This document shows, in pieces, positions 35,220-43,820 of a DNA stretch of 64,000 nucleotides. Each line of letters starts with the position of its first letter. The first letter of the stretch is position 1. The notes below the pieces were generated by a model. That model saw only the letters and a program-made list of their open reading frames with translations, had not been told where the DNA came from and made no database searches. This DNA comes from Egibacteraceae bacterium (GTDB taxonomy: Bacteria > Actinomycetota > Nitriliruptoria > Euzebyales > Egibacteraceae). The position numbers were made by a program, and so were the translations under genes. The stretch spans positions 960,973-1,024,972 of the forward strand of contig JAUJNX010000001.1 of NCBI GenBank assembly GCA_030447925.1, in the 5' to 3' direction.

Positions 35220-36176
35220 GGCGTGTCCTGCGGGTGCGTGGCCTTGGGCCGCGGGGGTGGGTGGGGGGGGTTTGAGGCGGTGGTGTCGATCATGCCGGGA
35301 TGGTCGGTCGAGGTGAGGTAACGGATCGAGCGTGGGCGCGGATCGAGCCGCTGCTGCCCGCGCACGGGCGGCGGGGCGGGCGGTGGCGTGACCACCGCCA
35401 GGTGCTCAATGCGATCTTGTGGAAGTTGCGGACCGGCGCGCCGTGGCGGGACCTGCCCGAACGCTACGGCCCGTGGAAGACCGCCCATGAGCGGCTGCGC
35501 CGCTGGACCGCCGACGGCACCTGGGAGCGGATCTTGGCCGAGGTGATCGTCAAAGACGACGCCGTCGGCGAGGTCGAATGGGTCATCAGCGTGGACTCCA
35601 GCAGCGTCCGGGCCCACCAGCACGCCGCTGGGGCCCGGAAAAAGGGGGCTGCACCGACCCCGTCGACGCGCTCGCGGTCGACGGGGAAGCCCTCGGCCGG
35701 TCACGAGGAGGGCTGACCAGCAAGCTGCACCTGGCCGTCGACGCCGCCGGACTGCCGGTGGCGGTCACCCTGACCCCGGCCAGGCCGGCGACAACCCTCA
35801 ACTGCTCGGCCTGATCGACACGCTGGCCGACCTGACCATCAACGGCCGTCGGGTCCGCGTGGGACGTGTGCTGGCCGACAAGGCCTACTCCCACCCCTGC
35901 ACCCGCCGGGCGCTGCGCCGCCGCAAGATCAAGACCACCATCCCCGAACGCAGCGACCAGATCGCGGTCCGCCAACGCAAAGGCGCCCGCGGCGGACGGC
36001 CCTACGCCTTTGACCGGACCCTGTACCGGCAGCGCAACGTCGTGGAACGCTGCTTCAACCGGCTCAAGCAGTTCCGCGACCTGGCCACCCGCTACGCCAA
36101 ACGCGCCGCCTACTACCGCTCCGAAGTCCTCATCGCCTGCATCATCCTCCACCTCCGATGATCCGCAGGACAGGCC
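35220..36176 (+). mobile_element. IS5-family (IS427-like) insertion sequence with CTAG target duplication
   Basis: The element is about 957 bp with 14-bp terminal inverted repeats that differ at one position (35220-35233 and 36163-36176). CTAG occurs on both sides (35216-35219 and 36177-36180), consistent with target duplication. The right-hand CTAG contains the stop codon of the adjacent nicotianamine-synthase-like gene. It carries a two-frame transposase typical of this IS group. Confidence 0.85.
35300..36161 (+). pseudogene. IS5-family transposase, -1 slippery site plus a second frameshift
   Basis: OrfA runs from the ATG at 35300 (MVGRGEVTDRAWARIEPLLP) with the DUF4096-like region, and contains the first catalytic Asp in VISVDSSSVRAHQHAAG. 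Around 35637-35648 a run GGAAAAAGGGGG allows a -1 shift into OrfB, the usual expression mode of the IS427 group. OrfB continues with GRSRGGLTSKLHLAVDAAG but breaks again near 35782. There one missing base separates TLTP from GQAGDNPQLLGLIDTLADL and the C-terminal part with ADKAYSHPCTRRALRR and the catalytic Glu in RNVVERCFNRLKQFRDLA. The second break would inactivate the transposase if real. Confidence 0.85.
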
Positions 36177-36980
36177 CTAGGTGCCGGGGCGGCGGCGGGC
36201 GACGATGACGCTGTTGATCACCTCGTTGAACGGCTGGATGACGACCTCGGGGGTGAACCCGACGAGGTCGTCCACCTCGACGGCGGGGTAGAGCAGCGAG
36301 CGCAGCCGGTGGGCCGATCGGACCAGCAGCAGGGCGCCGGGGGCCATGGCCGCGCGCAGGTGGCGCAGGAGGCGGCGCTTGCCGGCGGCGTCCAGCCCCA
36401 CCAGCGCGGCGAGCACGACGACGTCGTGGTCGCCCAGCGCATCGAAGCCCAGCACGTCGCCGTGGTGGAAGCGCAGGCCGTCCAGGCCAAGGGCGACGGC
36501 GACCCGCGCGCCCAGCGCGTGAGCCTGGGCGTCGACGTCGACGTTGTCCACCCGCAGGTCGAACTCGTGGGCCAGGACGATCGAGGTCAGCGGGAGCGGC
36601 CCCGAGCCGAGGAACGCGACGCGCACGTCGGGTCCGGCGCCCAGCCCGCGCAGCGCGTGGTACTCCAGCCGGGTGAGCTGGCGGTAGTTGCCGTGGTAGG
36701 GGAAGCGCTCGAGCTCCGCCCACGGGTCCGGCGCGGCGGCGATCCGCCCGGCCCAGTCGCGCTCCAGGGCGTACTCGCCGTCGGCGCAGAGCCGGTGGAG
36801 GTGGGGCTGGATGGCGCGGACGGCGGGATCGCCCAGCACGCGGTCGGGCTGCTCGCCGCGCCGGTAGCGCACGAGCCCGACCAGCTCGCCGAACAGCGCG
36901 TCGACCGCGGGGCCCGGGGCAAGGGTGGGCGCGGCCGCCAGGCCCGCGTACAGCCGGTGCAGACGGTGGTGGATGGTCAC
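36177..36980 (-). CDS. Nicotianamine synthase family protein
   Basis: This 267-aa SAM-using enzyme resembles nicotianamine synthase. Nicotianamine synthases condense aminobutyrate units from SAM into metal-chelating opine-type compounds; bacterial relatives make staphylopine-type precursors. Family motifs are extensive: FPYHGNYRQLTRLEYHAL, FLGSGPLPLTSIVLA, VDNVDVDAQAHALG, VVLAALVGLDAAGKRRLLRH, LLVRSAHRLRSLLYP and NEVINSVIVARR. Glu73 and Tyr99 are 26 residues apart, the same spacing as the catalytic Glu81 and Tyr107 I recall for the archaeal enzyme. The GTG start at 36980 is clean. No opine dehydrogenase or dedicated exporter is adjacent. It is divergent from methionine aminopeptidase. Its TAG stop lies in the IS5 target CTAG. 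Confidence 0.88.
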   Translation of the reverse strand: MTIHHRLHRLYAGLAAAPTLAPGPAVDALFGELVGLVRYRRGEQPDRVLGDPAVRAIQPHLHRLCADGEYALERDWAGRIAAAPDPWAELERFPYHGNYRQLTRLEYHALRGLGAGPDVRVAFLGSGPLPLTSIVLAHEFDLRVDNVDVDAQAHALGARVAVALGLDGLRFHHGDVLGFDALGDHDVVVLAALVGLDAAGKRRLLRHLRAAMAPGALLLVRSAHRLRSLLYPAVEVDDLVGFTPEVVIQPFNEVINSVIVARRRPGT

Positions 36981-37085
36981 GATCTGGACGGTACCGGGTG
37001 CCGCGCGGTCGTCCGAGTGTGGAACCATGGCAGCGTCCTCGGCAGTGCGCCCCGCCACCGAGCCCTCCCCGGACCGGAGCGCGCC

Positions 37086-37880
37086 GTGGTCACCAGGAAG
37101 TCCCCCCAGGAGCTGGCGGTGATGGCGGCCGCCGGCCGCGTGCTCGCCGACGTGCACCAGGTCCTCGCCGAGGCCGTGCGCCCGGGGCTGGCGACCGCGG
37201 AGCTGGACCGGCTGGCCGAGGCCGAGATCCGCCGCCGCGGCGGCCTGCCCGCCTTCAAGGGCCTCTACGGCTACCCGCACACGATCATGACCTCGGTCAA
37301 CGACCGCATCGTCCACGGGCTGCCCGGTCCGCGGACCCTGCGCGCCGGCGACGTGCTCAGCATCGACACCGGCGTCCTGCTGGAGGACCACTACACCGAC
37401 GCCGCCTGCACCTGGATCGTCGGCGGGCCCGAGGCGGCCCCGCCCGCCGTCCGCGACCTGGTGGACGCGACCCGGCGGGCGCTGTGGGCGGGCATCGCCC
37501 AGCTGCGCGTGGGCGGCCGGATCGGTGACGTCTCCGCCGCCATCGCCGCGGTGGGCGACGCCGGCGGGTACGGGGTGGTGGCCGACCACGACGGCAACGA
37601 GCTGGGCGGCCACGGCATCGGGCGGCGCCTGCACGAGGACCCGATGGTGCGCAACCGCGGCCGGGCGGGTCGCGGCCTGCGCCTGCGGCCGGGGCTGGTG
37701 TTCGCGATCGAGCCCATGTTCACCCTGGGCGGGACCGGCTGGCGGACGCTGGCGGACGGCTGGACGGTGGTGTCGGCGGACGGGTCGCTGGCCGCGCACT
37801 GGGAGCACACCGTGGCCGTGGCCGAGGACGGCCCGCGGGTGCTCACCGCCCTGCCCGGGGAGGCCGCCGCGACGGCCTGA
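37086..37880 (+). CDS. map: Type I methionine aminopeptidase
   Basis: MetAP removes N-terminal Met from nascent proteins. The 264-aa product has all five metal ligands in context: VLSIDTGVLLEDHYTDAACTW (two Asp), ELGGHGIGRRLHEDP (His), VFAIEPMF (Glu) and AHWEHTVAV (Glu). The YPHTIMTSVNDRIVHGLP segment is typical. The GTG at 37086 fits the family start (VVTRKSPQELAVMAAAG). It is divergent from the nicotianamine-synthase-like gene with a 105-bp spacer, and followed by the ArsR gene. A second map gene elsewhere is likely, since many actinobacteria have two. Confidence 0.95.
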   Translation: MVTRKSPQELAVMAAAGRVLADVHQVLAEAVRPGLATAELDRLAEAEIRRRGGLPAFKGLYGYPHTIMTSVNDRIVHGLPGPRTLRAGDVLSIDTGVLLEDHYTDAACTWIVGGPEAAPPAVRDLVDATRRALWAGIAQLRVGGRIGDVSAAIAAVGDAGGYGVVADHDGNELGGHGIGRRLHEDPMVRNRGRAGRGLRLRPGLVFAIEPMFTLGGTGWRTLADGWTVVSADGSLAAHWEHTVAVAEDGPRVLTALPGEAAATA

Positions 37881-37939
37881 CCCGCCCGGCCGCTCGCCCT
37901 CCCGACAATCATGTTCACGTCGTGGGCTACGCTGGGAAC

Positions 37940-38293
37940 GTGAGCGTCGACCAGGCCGCCCCCGTCGCCCCGCACCGCCACGGCGCGGCGGTCCCGGTGC
38001 TGCCCGACGACGCGATCGAGGCGGCCGCCGACCTGTTCCGCGCCATCGGCGACCGCGAGCGGCTCCGCCTGCTCGCCGTCCTGGCCGGCGGGGAGCGCTG
38101 CGTCACCGAGCTGGCCGACAGCGTCGGGGCCAGCCTGTCCACGGTGTCCCAGCGCCTGCGGGTCCTGCGCTCGGAGGGCCTGCTGGCCCGACGGCGCGAG
38201 GGCAAGCACATCTACTACTCGCTGGTGGACGACCACGTGGCGGAGCTGGTCGCCAACGCCCTGGCCCACGCGGGGCACGGGACCGGCGGGTAG
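37940..38293 (+). CDS. ArsR/SmtB-family metalloregulator with zinc-type alpha5 site
   Basis: This 117-aa winged-helix repressor has DNA-reading helix STVSQRLRVLRSEGLL and wing RRREGKHIYYSLV. The C-terminal helix carries D97-x-H99-x10-H110-x2-H113, exactly the alpha5 ligand set of zinc/cobalt sensors such as SmtB, CzrA and NmtR. So it should release DNA when zinc (or a similar ion) is abundant, the opposite logic to Zur. The N-terminal extension also has PHRHG. The GTG at 37940 is chosen; a GTG at 37922 is in frame. No efflux gene is immediately downstream, so its targets are unclear. Confidence 0.88.
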   Translation: MSVDQAAPVAPHRHGAAVPVLPDDAIEAAADLFRAIGDRERLRLLAVLAGGERCVTELADSVGASLSTVSQRLRVLRSEGLLARRREGKHIYYSLVDDHVAELVANALAHAGHGTGG

Positions 38294-38319
38294 GCCCTCG
38301 GGGCGGGTCGGGCGGCGGG

Positions 38320-39510
38320 TCAGGCGGCGGCCAGCCGGTCGTCGAGGTCGCGGAGGGCGGGGAGCGGGTCCCAGCCGTCCATCAGGCGCCGGATGGACCG
38401 CACCACGTGGACCCCGTAGGGGTAGCGCAGCTCCTGGGCGGTGCCCAGCGCGGCGCCCGCCCACGCGACGGCCTCGTCGCGGTCGTCGCGCCGGGCGCAC
38501 AGCTCGGCGAGGTCGGCCTGCGCCCCGCCGCGCAGCGCGGGGTCGGCGGACCGGGCGGTGCGGCGCAGCAGGGGCACGGCCGCCGGGCTGGACAGCTGCA
38601 TCAGGCTCCAGCCGCGCTGGGCCGAGGAGTACTCGGGCTGCAGGCAGAGGCGGAAGCGGCCCTCGTCGCTGAGGAACCCGCGACGCGCCGACCCGGTCCC
38701 GCGGACGCCGGCCAGCGCGGTCTCCGCGCGGTCGATGCTGCGGTGGCAGGCCATGGCGTCGCCCGCCACGGCGTGCTCGACGGCCTCCCGGAAGGCGATC
38801 CAGGCCCGGATCGTGCCGGGCGCGTCGGCGGGCAGCGCGGCGGACGCCTCCTGGGCCAGCGCCCGCGCGGCGCGCGCGTCCCCGCCCTGCCCGGCGGTCG
38901 AGGCGGTGGACGCGACGGCGCCCAGCCCCTCCAGCGCGCAGGCGTGGGCGATCGCGTCGCCCGCCTCGCGGGCGGCGTCGCGCGCCAGGGTGTACCAGGC
39001 GCGCGCCTCGGCGTCGCGGTGCAGGTGCACGGCCAGCGCGCCGGCGAAGGCGGCGCCGTCACCCACCAGCGATCCCAGGCGCAGGCGCGCCGCCGGGGCG
39101 GGCGACCCGCCGAGCAGCGCGGTGAGGCGCTCGACGTGGGCGCGCACGGGGTCCGCCAGCACGTCGGGCGGCAGCAGCAGGAACGCGCGCGCCCAGACGG
39201 TGGTGAGCAGCTCGGCGCCGTCGAGCAGGTCGTCGTCGACCGCCGCCCGGCCCGCCGCCGCGAGGGCGAGGCGGGCCGGCACCCGCGCCGCCGGGCCCGC
39301 GGGCGCGCGGGCGCCCCGGCCCGGCCCCGCCCCGCCGCCGGGCGGGAGGGTCCCGGCCGACGGGTCGCCGGCCGCGTCGCGGGCCGCGCGGTCGGCCGCG
39401 ATCAGGCTGACCAGCGCGCGCTCGGCGGCGTCCGGGCGGGAGCGGCCTGCGACCCGGGTCTCGTGGGGCCGGTCCTGGGCCGCGGGGGGCTGCGGGGACA
39501 CCCGACGCAT
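38320..39510 (-). CDS. Unknown helical-repeat protein
   Basis: This 396-aa soluble protein has a low-complexity Pro/Ala/Gly-rich segment at about residues 50-90, followed by a helical region resembling TPR-like repeats (for example HLHRDAEARAWYTLARDAAREAG, ARALAQEASAALPADAPG, AVAWAGAALGTAQELRYPYG). The layout is like the C-terminal sensor part of some actinobacterial XRE-type regulators, but no DNA-binding domain is visible. The ATG at 39510 follows GGAGGG. It is convergent with the ArsR gene and divergent from the hydrolase. I cannot name a function. Confidence 0.65.
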   Translation of the reverse strand: MRRVSPQPPAAQDRPHETRVAGRSRPDAAERALVSLIAADRAARDAAGDPSAGTLPPGGGAGPGRGARAPAGPAARVPARLALAAAGRAAVDDDLLDGAELLTTVWARAFLLLPPDVLADPVRAHVERLTALLGGSPAPAARLRLGSLVGDGAAFAGALAVHLHRDAEARAWYTLARDAAREAGDAIAHACALEGLGAVASTASTAGQGGDARAARALAQEASAALPADAPGTIRAWIAFREAVEHAVAGDAMACHRSIDRAETALAGVRGTGSARRGFLSDEGRFRLCLQPEYSSAQRGWSLMQLSSPAAVPLLRRTARSADPALRGGAQADLAELCARRDDRDEAVAWAGAALGTAQELRYPYGVHVVRSIRRLMDGWDPLPALRDLDDRLAAA

Positions 39511-39600
39511 CCGAGCCCTCCGTCCTCTCGCCGTCACCGTTCGCCACGAAGGCTAGCCGCCCTGCCGACCTCGGACCTACCGCGCCGTACGATCCGCGCC

Positions 39601-40524
39601 ATGGTCGACGTCCCCACCGGCGCGCCGCCGTGGTTCGCCACCGCGATCGCGCACGTCCCCGTCGACGGGGTCGTCCCCGTCGAGGGGACCCCGATCCACT
39701 ACCTGCGCTGGGGCGAGCCCGACCGCGCGGGCATCGTGCTGCTGCACGGTGGCGCCGCCCACGCGCACTGGTGGAGCTTCCTCGCGCCGTACCTGGCGCG
39801 CGACGCCTGCGTGGTCGCCATCGACCTCAGCGGGCACGGCGACAGCGGCCGGCGCCCCGTCTACACCGCGGAGCGGTGGGCGGCCGAGACCATGGCCGTC
39901 GCGGCGCACGCGGGCATCACCGGGCCGCCCGTGCTGGTGGGCCACAGCATGGGCGGGTTCGTGTCGATCGTCGCGGCCGCGGTCTACGGGGACCGGCTGG
40001 CGGGGGCCGTGATCGTCGACTCGCCCGTCCGGCGCGCCGACCCCGAGACCGAGGAGGCCACCCGGGGGCGGTCGTTCCGCAACCCCGGGACCTACCCCGA
40101 CCTCGAATCCGCGCTGGCCCGCTTCCGGCTGATCCCGCCGCAGCCCTCCGAGCACCCGTGGATCCTGGACTGGGTGGCGCGCCACTCGCTGCGCCAGGTC
40201 GAGGGCGGGTGGACCTGGAAGTTCGACCCCGCGGTCTTCCAGCGCACCGCGCCGAGCGACATGGAGGAGTACCTGCGCGCCGCGCGCTGCCGGGTCGCCA
40301 TCGTCCACGGCGAGCACAGCGACCTCGTGACCCCGGAGATCAGCGCCTACATGAACGAGCTGCTGGGCCGCAACGCGCCGTTCGTCGAGATCCCCGCCGC
40401 CCACCACCACCTGCTCCTGGACCAGCCGCTCGCCTTCGTGGCCGCGGTCCGGGCGCTGCTGGCCGACTGGGAGCACTCGCTGCCGCGCGCCGCGGCCTGG
40501 GCGGCCCCGCGGGTGGCACCGTGA
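39601..40524 (+). CDS. Alpha/beta hydrolase
   Basis: This 307-aa protein has the alpha/beta hydrolase fold. The oxyanion region is IVLLHGGAAHAHWW, the nucleophile elbow VGHSMGGFVS (Ser), the acid probably in HGEHSDLVTPE, and the His in AAHHHLLLDQP. The cap region around DPETEEATRGRSFRN is longer than average. Substrate unknown. It is 61 bp ahead of yibE/F and probably a separate unit. Confidence 0.88.
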   Translation: MVDVPTGAPPWFATAIAHVPVDGVVPVEGTPIHYLRWGEPDRAGIVLLHGGAAHAHWWSFLAPYLARDACVVAIDLSGHGDSGRRPVYTAERWAAETMAVAAHAGITGPPVLVGHSMGGFVSIVAAAVYGDRLAGAVIVDSPVRRADPETEEATRGRSFRNPGTYPDLESALARFRLIPPQPSEHPWILDWVARHSLRQVEGGWTWKFDPAVFQRTAPSDMEEYLRAARCRVAIVHGEHSDLVTPEISAYMNELLGRNAPFVEIPAAHHHLLLDQPLAFVAAVRALLADWEHSLPRAAAWAAPRVAP

Positions 40525-40585
40525 GCGGCGCAGGGCGGAGCCCGGAGTCGATGGGCGCAAGCCGCCCGGCGACCGAGGTGCAGGC

Positions 40586-41940
40586 GTGAGCGGGGCGCGC
40601 GCCACGCACGGCATCCTGCTCGGGATCGTCGCCGCCCTGACCATCGCGACGGTCGCCGGGATCGTCGTGCTCTACCGCGCCCCCGCCCCGGCCCCCGGGG
40701 GCGGGCTGCCCGGCGCGGAGCTGGTCGACGCCACCCTGCTGTCGGTGGTGGCCGACCCGACGGCCGGGGCCGCCCCCGGGCTGTCCCCGGGGGCGGTCGA
40801 CGTCACCGTGACCGCGCGCATCGACGCCAGCGGCGAGGTGGTCACCTTCGCCCAGGTCGACGAGGACGGCCAGACGCTGCGCGCGGGCCAGCGCGTCCGC
40901 CTGGCGGTGAGCTCCGCACCGGGGACCGAGCCCGTCTACGGCGTCAGCGACATCCGCCGCGAGCTGCCGCTGGCCGTGCTCGCGGGCGCCTTCGTCCTGG
41001 CGGTGCTGCTGTTCGGGCGCTGGCAGGGGCTGCGGGCGCTGCTCGGGCTGGCCCTGTCCGCCGTGCTGATCGTGGTCTTCCTGGTGCCGTCGATCCTGGC
41101 GGGCCAGGACCCGGTGGCGGTCGCGCTGGTCGCCGGGGTCGCGATCATGATCGCGACGCTGTACCTGTCCCACGGGCCGTCGCCCAAGACCACCGCCGCG
41201 GTCGTCGGCACCGCGCTGGCGCTGGCGCTCACCGTCGGGCTCGCGTGGGTGGTGGTCCAGGTCGCCAGCCTGACCGGGCTGTCGTCGGAGGAGGCGCGCC
41301 TGGTGAACCTGGAGGTCGGTGGCGTCAGCTTCCGCGGACTGCTGCTCGCCGGGATCGTGCTCGGCGGGCTCGGGGTGCTCGACGACGTCACGACCTCGCA
41401 GGCCTCGATCGTGTTCGAGCTCGCCCGCGCGGACCCTCGCGCGTCGTTCGGCCGCCTGACCGCCGGCGCCCTGGCCGTCGGCCGCGACCACGTCGCGGCC
41501 ACCGTCAACACCCTGTTCCTGGCCTACGTCGGCGCCGCGCTGCCCCTGGTGATCCTGTTCAGCCTGGCCGTGGACCCGCTGCCGGTCGTCCTCACCAGCG
41601 AGGTCGTCGCGGTGGAGATCGTGCGCACCCTGGTGGGCTCCATCGGCCTCATCGCGGCGGTCCCGGGCGAGCCGGCCCGCGCCGAGGCGGCCCACGCCGC
41701 CGGCGCCGAGGGCACCGGCGCCGCGGACCGGCCGGTCGCGGGGATGCGCCCCCGGCCGGCCCGGGGGCCGCCGGGGCCGGGCCGGCCGGGGCGGCCGGGC
41801 GGGCGAGGTGGACCCGGCGGGGCGGGCCGGACCGGCCCGGGACGGGCCCGCCGCCGGGGCCGGCCCGCGGCGGGGCGGGGGAGGACGACTGGGTGGCCGA
41901 CCTGCGGCGGGCCTACGGGCGACCCGACGACCGACCCTGA
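40586..41940 (+). CDS. YibE/F-like multi-pass membrane protein, C-terminus uncertain
   Basis: The first ~360 residues are a clear YibE/F protein: an N-terminal helix, an external domain, then about eight membrane segments with the hallmark LLLAGIVLGGLGVLDDVTTSQASIVFELA. Normally the family ends soon after the last helix (here VRTLVGSIGLIAAVP). Instead the sequence enters a G/C-only low-complexity tract (about 41735-41880) where the frame shifts. In the second frame it ends DDWVADLRRAYGRPDDRP at 41940. One indel in that tract is likely. The function of YibE/F is not established; they are found in many Actinobacteria and Firmicutes. Confidence 0.8.
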
Positions 41941-42041
41941 CCGTCCACATCCCCGACCGGTCGGCGTCGCGCGGGTTCCGTATGCTTCGTTCGCCCCGTC
42001 CCACACTTGTCCACCCCTCCCACCGCTGAAGGAGTGCGTCC

Positions 42042-43064
42042 GTGTCGGTCGAGTCGGTCGAGACGAGGCGGGTCGGCGCGCCCGCCGGGCCCGCGCCGCC
42101 GCCGGAGCGCCCGCCCCGGGAGCTGCCCGCCCTGGAGCTGCTCGCCCTGGTGCTCGTCCTGGCCGTGCTGGGCCGCCCGCTCCTGGCCGACCGCCTCGAC
42201 CAGCCCGCCCTGCAGACCTGGTCGACGATCTTCGTCTCCATCGTCGTGCAGGCGCTGCCGTTCCTGACCCTCGGCGTCGTGGTGTCGGGGGGGATCGCCG
42301 CGCTGCTCCCTCCGGGGTGGCTCGCCCGCGTCCTGCCCAAGCGGACCGCCCTCGCGGTCCCCGCCGCGGGCCTCGCCGGCGCCGCCCTGCCCGGCTGCGA
42401 GTGCGGGTCGGTGCCCATCGCCGGGCGGCTGACCGCCGGCGGCGCGGTGCCCGCCGCCGCCTTCGCGTTCATGCTCTCCGCGCCCGCGATCAACCCCGTC
42501 GTGCTCGTGGCCACCGCGGTCGCGTTCCCCGGTCAGCCCGTGATGGTCCTCGCCCGCTTCGTCGCGTCGTTCCTGACCGCCACGATCGTCGGGCTGCTGT
42601 GGAGCCGGTTCGGCAGCGACGCCTGGATCGACCGGGCGCGCATGCGCACGGTCCAGGGCGGGACCCGCTGGGCCTCCTTCACCGGCACCGCGCGGCACGA
42701 CTTCCTGCACGCGGGGGGCTGGCTGGTGCTCGGTGCGCTGCTGGCCGCCACCCTCCAGACCGCCGTCCCGCGGTCGATCCTGGACGCCGTGGCGGGCAAC
42801 GAGGTGCTGGCCATCACCGCGCTCGCGGTCCTCGCCGTCGTCCTCGCCGTGTGCTCGGAGGCCGACGCGTTCGTGGCCGCCAGCCTCAGCCAGTTCTCCC
42901 TGACCGCCCGCCTGGTCTTCCTGGTCGTCGGCCCGGCCGTCGACATCAAGCTCGTGGCCCTGCAGACGGGGACCTTCGGGCGCCGGTTCTCGTCGCGGTT
43001 CGCGCCGCTGACGCTGGCGGTCGCGGTGGCGACCGCCGTGGTCGTGGGGAGCGTGCTGCTCTGA
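42042..43064 (+). CDS. Permease, YcgR/YraQ (DUF318) family
   Basis: This 340-aa membrane protein has about eight helices. The hallmark is GAALPGCECGSVPIAGRLTAGG with paired cysteines, followed by FAFMLSAPAINPVVLVATA, the DUF318/ArsP-like core. The downstream gene overlaps by one base (TGATG) and encodes the YcgQ/TIGR03943 partner. In Bacillus subtilis the equivalent pair ycgR-ycgQ is in the Zur regulon, which suggests a zinc-related role; this is inference for the present organism. GAAGGAG precedes the GTG start. No clear Zur site is seen in the 100 bp before it. Confidence 0.88.
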   Translation: MSVESVETRRVGAPAGPAPPPERPPRELPALELLALVLVLAVLGRPLLADRLDQPALQTWSTIFVSIVVQALPFLTLGVVVSGGIAALLPPGWLARVLPKRTALAVPAAGLAGAALPGCECGSVPIAGRLTAGGAVPAAAFAFMLSAPAINPVVLVATAVAFPGQPVMVLARFVASFLTATIVGLLWSRFGSDAWIDRARMRTVQGGTRWASFTGTARHDFLHAGGWLVLGALLAATLQTAVPRSILDAVAGNEVLAITALAVLAVVLAVCSEADAFVAASLSQFSLTARLVFLVVGPAVDIKLVALQTGTFGRRFSSRFAPLTLAVAVATAVVVGSVLL

Positions 43065-43801
43065 TGGACGACCGGACCCAGGGTGCGCTGCTCCTGGCCG
43101 TCGGCGGGGTGGCGCTGCGCCTCGGCCTCACCGGCGAGGCGCTGTCCTACGTCAAGGCGGGGCTCCAGCCGCTGCTGGTCATCAGCGGCGCGGTGCTCGT
43201 CGTCCTCGGCGCCGTGGCGGTGCTCAAGGCCTTCGACGGCAGCGCCGCCCGCCACCACGACCACGACCAGGGGCACGACGGCGACGGGCACGCGCACGGC
43301 ACGCGCGTCGCGTGGCTGCTGGTCCTGCCGCTGCTCGCGCTCCTGCTCGTCGCCCCGCCGCCGCTGGGCCAGTTCGCCGCGGCGCGCCAGTCCAGCGCCC
43401 CGATCGTCAGCACCCGGACGACCTACCAGCCGCTGCCGGCGGAGGTCGACAGCGCCGTCCCGCTGGCCGTCGGCGACTTCGTCCTGCGTGCGCTGTACGA
43501 CGAGGAGCGGTCGGTCGACGGGCGGCCCGTGCGCCTGGTCGGCTTCGTGTCCGACACCGAGCAGCCGGGCGGGTTCCTGCTCAGCCGCTTCCTGCTGAAC
43601 TGCTGCGCGGCCGACGCTCGGGCCGTGAGCGTCGTGGCGCTCAGCCCGGAGGTCCCCGCCCTGGACAGCTGGGTCGAGGTCGTCGGCACCTACGAGCCGC
43701 GGCCCGGGGCCGACCCCGGGGCGCCGTCCGCGGAGCCGCCGCAGCTGCGGGTGACGTCGATCACGCCCGTGGAGCAGCCGGAGGCGCCCTACGAGTACTG
43801 A
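43064..43801 (+). CDS. TIGR03943/YcgQ-family putative permease subunit
   Basis: This 245-aa protein has two N-terminal helices, a His/Asp-rich cytoplasmic or linker stretch (HHDHDQGHDGDGHAHG), another helix and a soluble C-terminal domain. The domain includes the conserved FLLNCCAADARAVSV cysteines and a WVEVVGTYEP close. The domain order and Cys pair are typical of the family. It overlaps the permease gene by one base and is clearly its partner. The His-rich segment is consistent with binding divalent metal. Confidence 0.88.
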   Translation: MDDRTQGALLLAVGGVALRLGLTGEALSYVKAGLQPLLVISGAVLVVLGAVAVLKAFDGSAARHHDHDQGHDGDGHAHGTRVAWLLVLPLLALLLVAPPPLGQFAAARQSSAPIVSTRTTYQPLPAEVDSAVPLAVGDFVLRALYDEERSVDGRPVRLVGFVSDTEQPGGFLLSRFLLNCCAADARAVSVVALSPEVPALDSWVEVVGTYEPRPGADPGAPSAEPPQLRVTSITPVEQPEAPYEY

Positions 43802-43820
43802 CCGCCGGTACGGTTGGCGC

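Noticed and set aside
40586..43801. Apparent 1,071-aa fusion of YibE/F with the YcgR/YcgQ genes
   Set aside because: After about 41650 this frame is Arg/Pro/Gly-rich and out of frame with the YcgR and YcgQ genes; the final YcgQ portion is simply in the same frame by chance.
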